Made by a program: the position numbers and the translations under genes | Source: an uncultured Chlamydiae bacterium | Lineage (GTDB): Bacteria > Chlamydiota > Chlamydiia > Chlamydiales > SM23-39 | DNA: 7,660 nucleotides | Assembly: GCA_903864395.1 (NCBI GenBank) | Contig: CAIPFQ010000122.1 | Coordinates: 1 to 7,660, forward strand | Direction of reading: 5' to 3' | Shown here: piece after piece, positions 7,256-7,660 of the stretch | Numbering within the stretch: the first letter of the stretch is position 1 | Layout of the letters: each line of letters opens with the position of its first letter | The notes under the pieces: generated by a model | The model's database searches: none | What the model saw: only the letters and a program-made list of their open reading frames with translations | Told to the model about the DNA's origin: nothing

Positions 7256-7660
7256 AAATATCGAGATTTTTAACCGAGAGGGCGTGTTGTTCGATAAAGA
7301 GGCGTCTAGGTTCAACCTCTTCCCCCATCAACATAGAAAACATTCGATCCGCTGAGATCGCATCGGGCAGAGTCACTTTCATCAAAGTGCGCTTCGCAGG
7401 GTCCATCGTGGTCTCCCAGAGCTGGTCCGCGTTCATTTCTCCAAGACCCTTGTAGCGCTGTATTTCAATCCCCTTTCTTCCATTGACGCGAACCGAATCA
7501 ATGACCTCTTTCAGTGTGTGGAGCAAAGTTACTTTTCCTTCTTCATGAAGCTCGAAAATCATTCCCTCTGCAATCACATACTGATCTAATCGCAACCCAA
7601 AAACACCCAGTTTTTTCAAAAGGGATGTAAGGCGATTCGAATCATAGAGTTCAACGAAAC
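7254..7660 (-). CDS. gyrB: DNA gyrase subunit B, C-terminal part (N-terminus beyond window edge)
   Basis: ATPase and TOPRIM subunit of gyrase; only the last 134 residues are visible. The frame stays open to the window edge ([13 protein letters not shown] before residue 14), so this is a partial gene, not one starting at the TTG near 7619. The diagnostic stretch is [11 protein letters not shown] (66-76) followed by LWETTMDP (80-87), typical of the C-terminal GyrB domain that contacts GyrA. The terminal segment, [20 protein letters not shown] and then NLDI at the very end, fits the usual GyrB ending (in ParE the equivalent region differs). The ATPase domain and the TOPRIM metal-binding residues lie outside the window. 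The insert known from gammaproteobacterial GyrB cannot be judged here. Its TAA stop is embedded in the ribosome binding site of gyrA, implying coupled synthesis of the two subunits. Confidence 0.96.
   Translation of the reverse strand, partial: FVELYDSNRLTSLLKKLGVFGLRLDQYVIAEGMIFELHEEGKVTLLHTLKEVIDSVRVNGRKGIEIQRYKGLGEMNADQLWETTMDPAKRTLMKVTLPDAISADRMFSMLMGEEVEPRRLFIEQHALSVKNLDI

Larger units (their letters stand above)
866..7660 (-). other. Probable operon gyrB-gyrA-tmk-ispG-kinase-like gene-hydrolase
   Basis: Six consecutive minus-strand genes have junctions of +8, -4, -14, -13 and +21 bp, leaving no room for separate promoters outside coding sequence or for intrinsic terminators. Co-transcription from a promoter upstream of gyrB is the simplest reading; internal promoters inside gyrA, tmk or ispG cannot be excluded by eye. 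The first three genes form the order known in Chlamydia; in C. trachomatis ispG (CT057) lies elsewhere, so attachment of ispG and the two envelope genes appears specific to this lineage. Confidence 0.7.

Noticed and set aside
7617..7619. TTG as a start of a short gyrB-like gene
   Set aside because: The frame continues open and in GyrB-like sequence to the window edge, so this is only the visible end of a larger gene.

Overview
The window looks like core chromosome of a member of the Chlamydiota, probably an environmental (Parachlamydia/Waddlia-like) lineage rather than the genus Chlamydia. Three things point there: the gene order gyrB-gyrA-tmk, which is the order known from Chlamydia; a GyrA of chlamydial type; and an IspG (GcpE) with the long central insert seen in chlamydiae and plants but absent from the roughly 370-residue enterobacterial enzyme. 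The assignment is inferred from remembered family features, not from a search.

Layout. Positions 1-897 (+ strand) hold the C-terminal three quarters or so of a major facilitator superfamily transporter whose start lies left of the window. Everything else is on the minus strand, read from right to left: the C-terminal end of gyrB (7660-7254, cut by the window edge), complete gyrA (7245-4795), tmk (4798-4184), ispG (4197-2575), a membrane-anchored or lipoprotein-like protein of unknown function with faint protein-kinase-like motifs (2587-1787), and a membrane-anchored alpha/beta hydrolase (1765-866). The junctions are an 8-bp gap, a 4-bp ATGA overlap, a 14-bp overlap, a 13-bp overlap and a 21-bp gap. 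This is very probably one co-transcribed, translationally coupled unit whose promoter lies upstream of gyrB, outside the window. The hydrolase gene and the transporter gene converge and overlap tail to tail by 32 bp.

The first three genes serve DNA metabolism: gyrase controls supercoiling and Tmk makes dTDP for dTTP synthesis. IspG is the penultimate enzyme of the MEP isoprenoid pathway. The last two genes are envelope-associated, with roles that the sequence does not settle. No gene-free stretch longer than about 20 bp exists, and I see no tRNA, rRNA, CRISPR, insertion sequence, phage gene or convincing terminator. The window is mostly ordinary housekeeping sequence. The points most worth a second look are the kinase-like envelope protein, the shortened insert of IspG, the quinolone-region residues of GyrA, and a hairpin in the end of tmk just before the ispG start.
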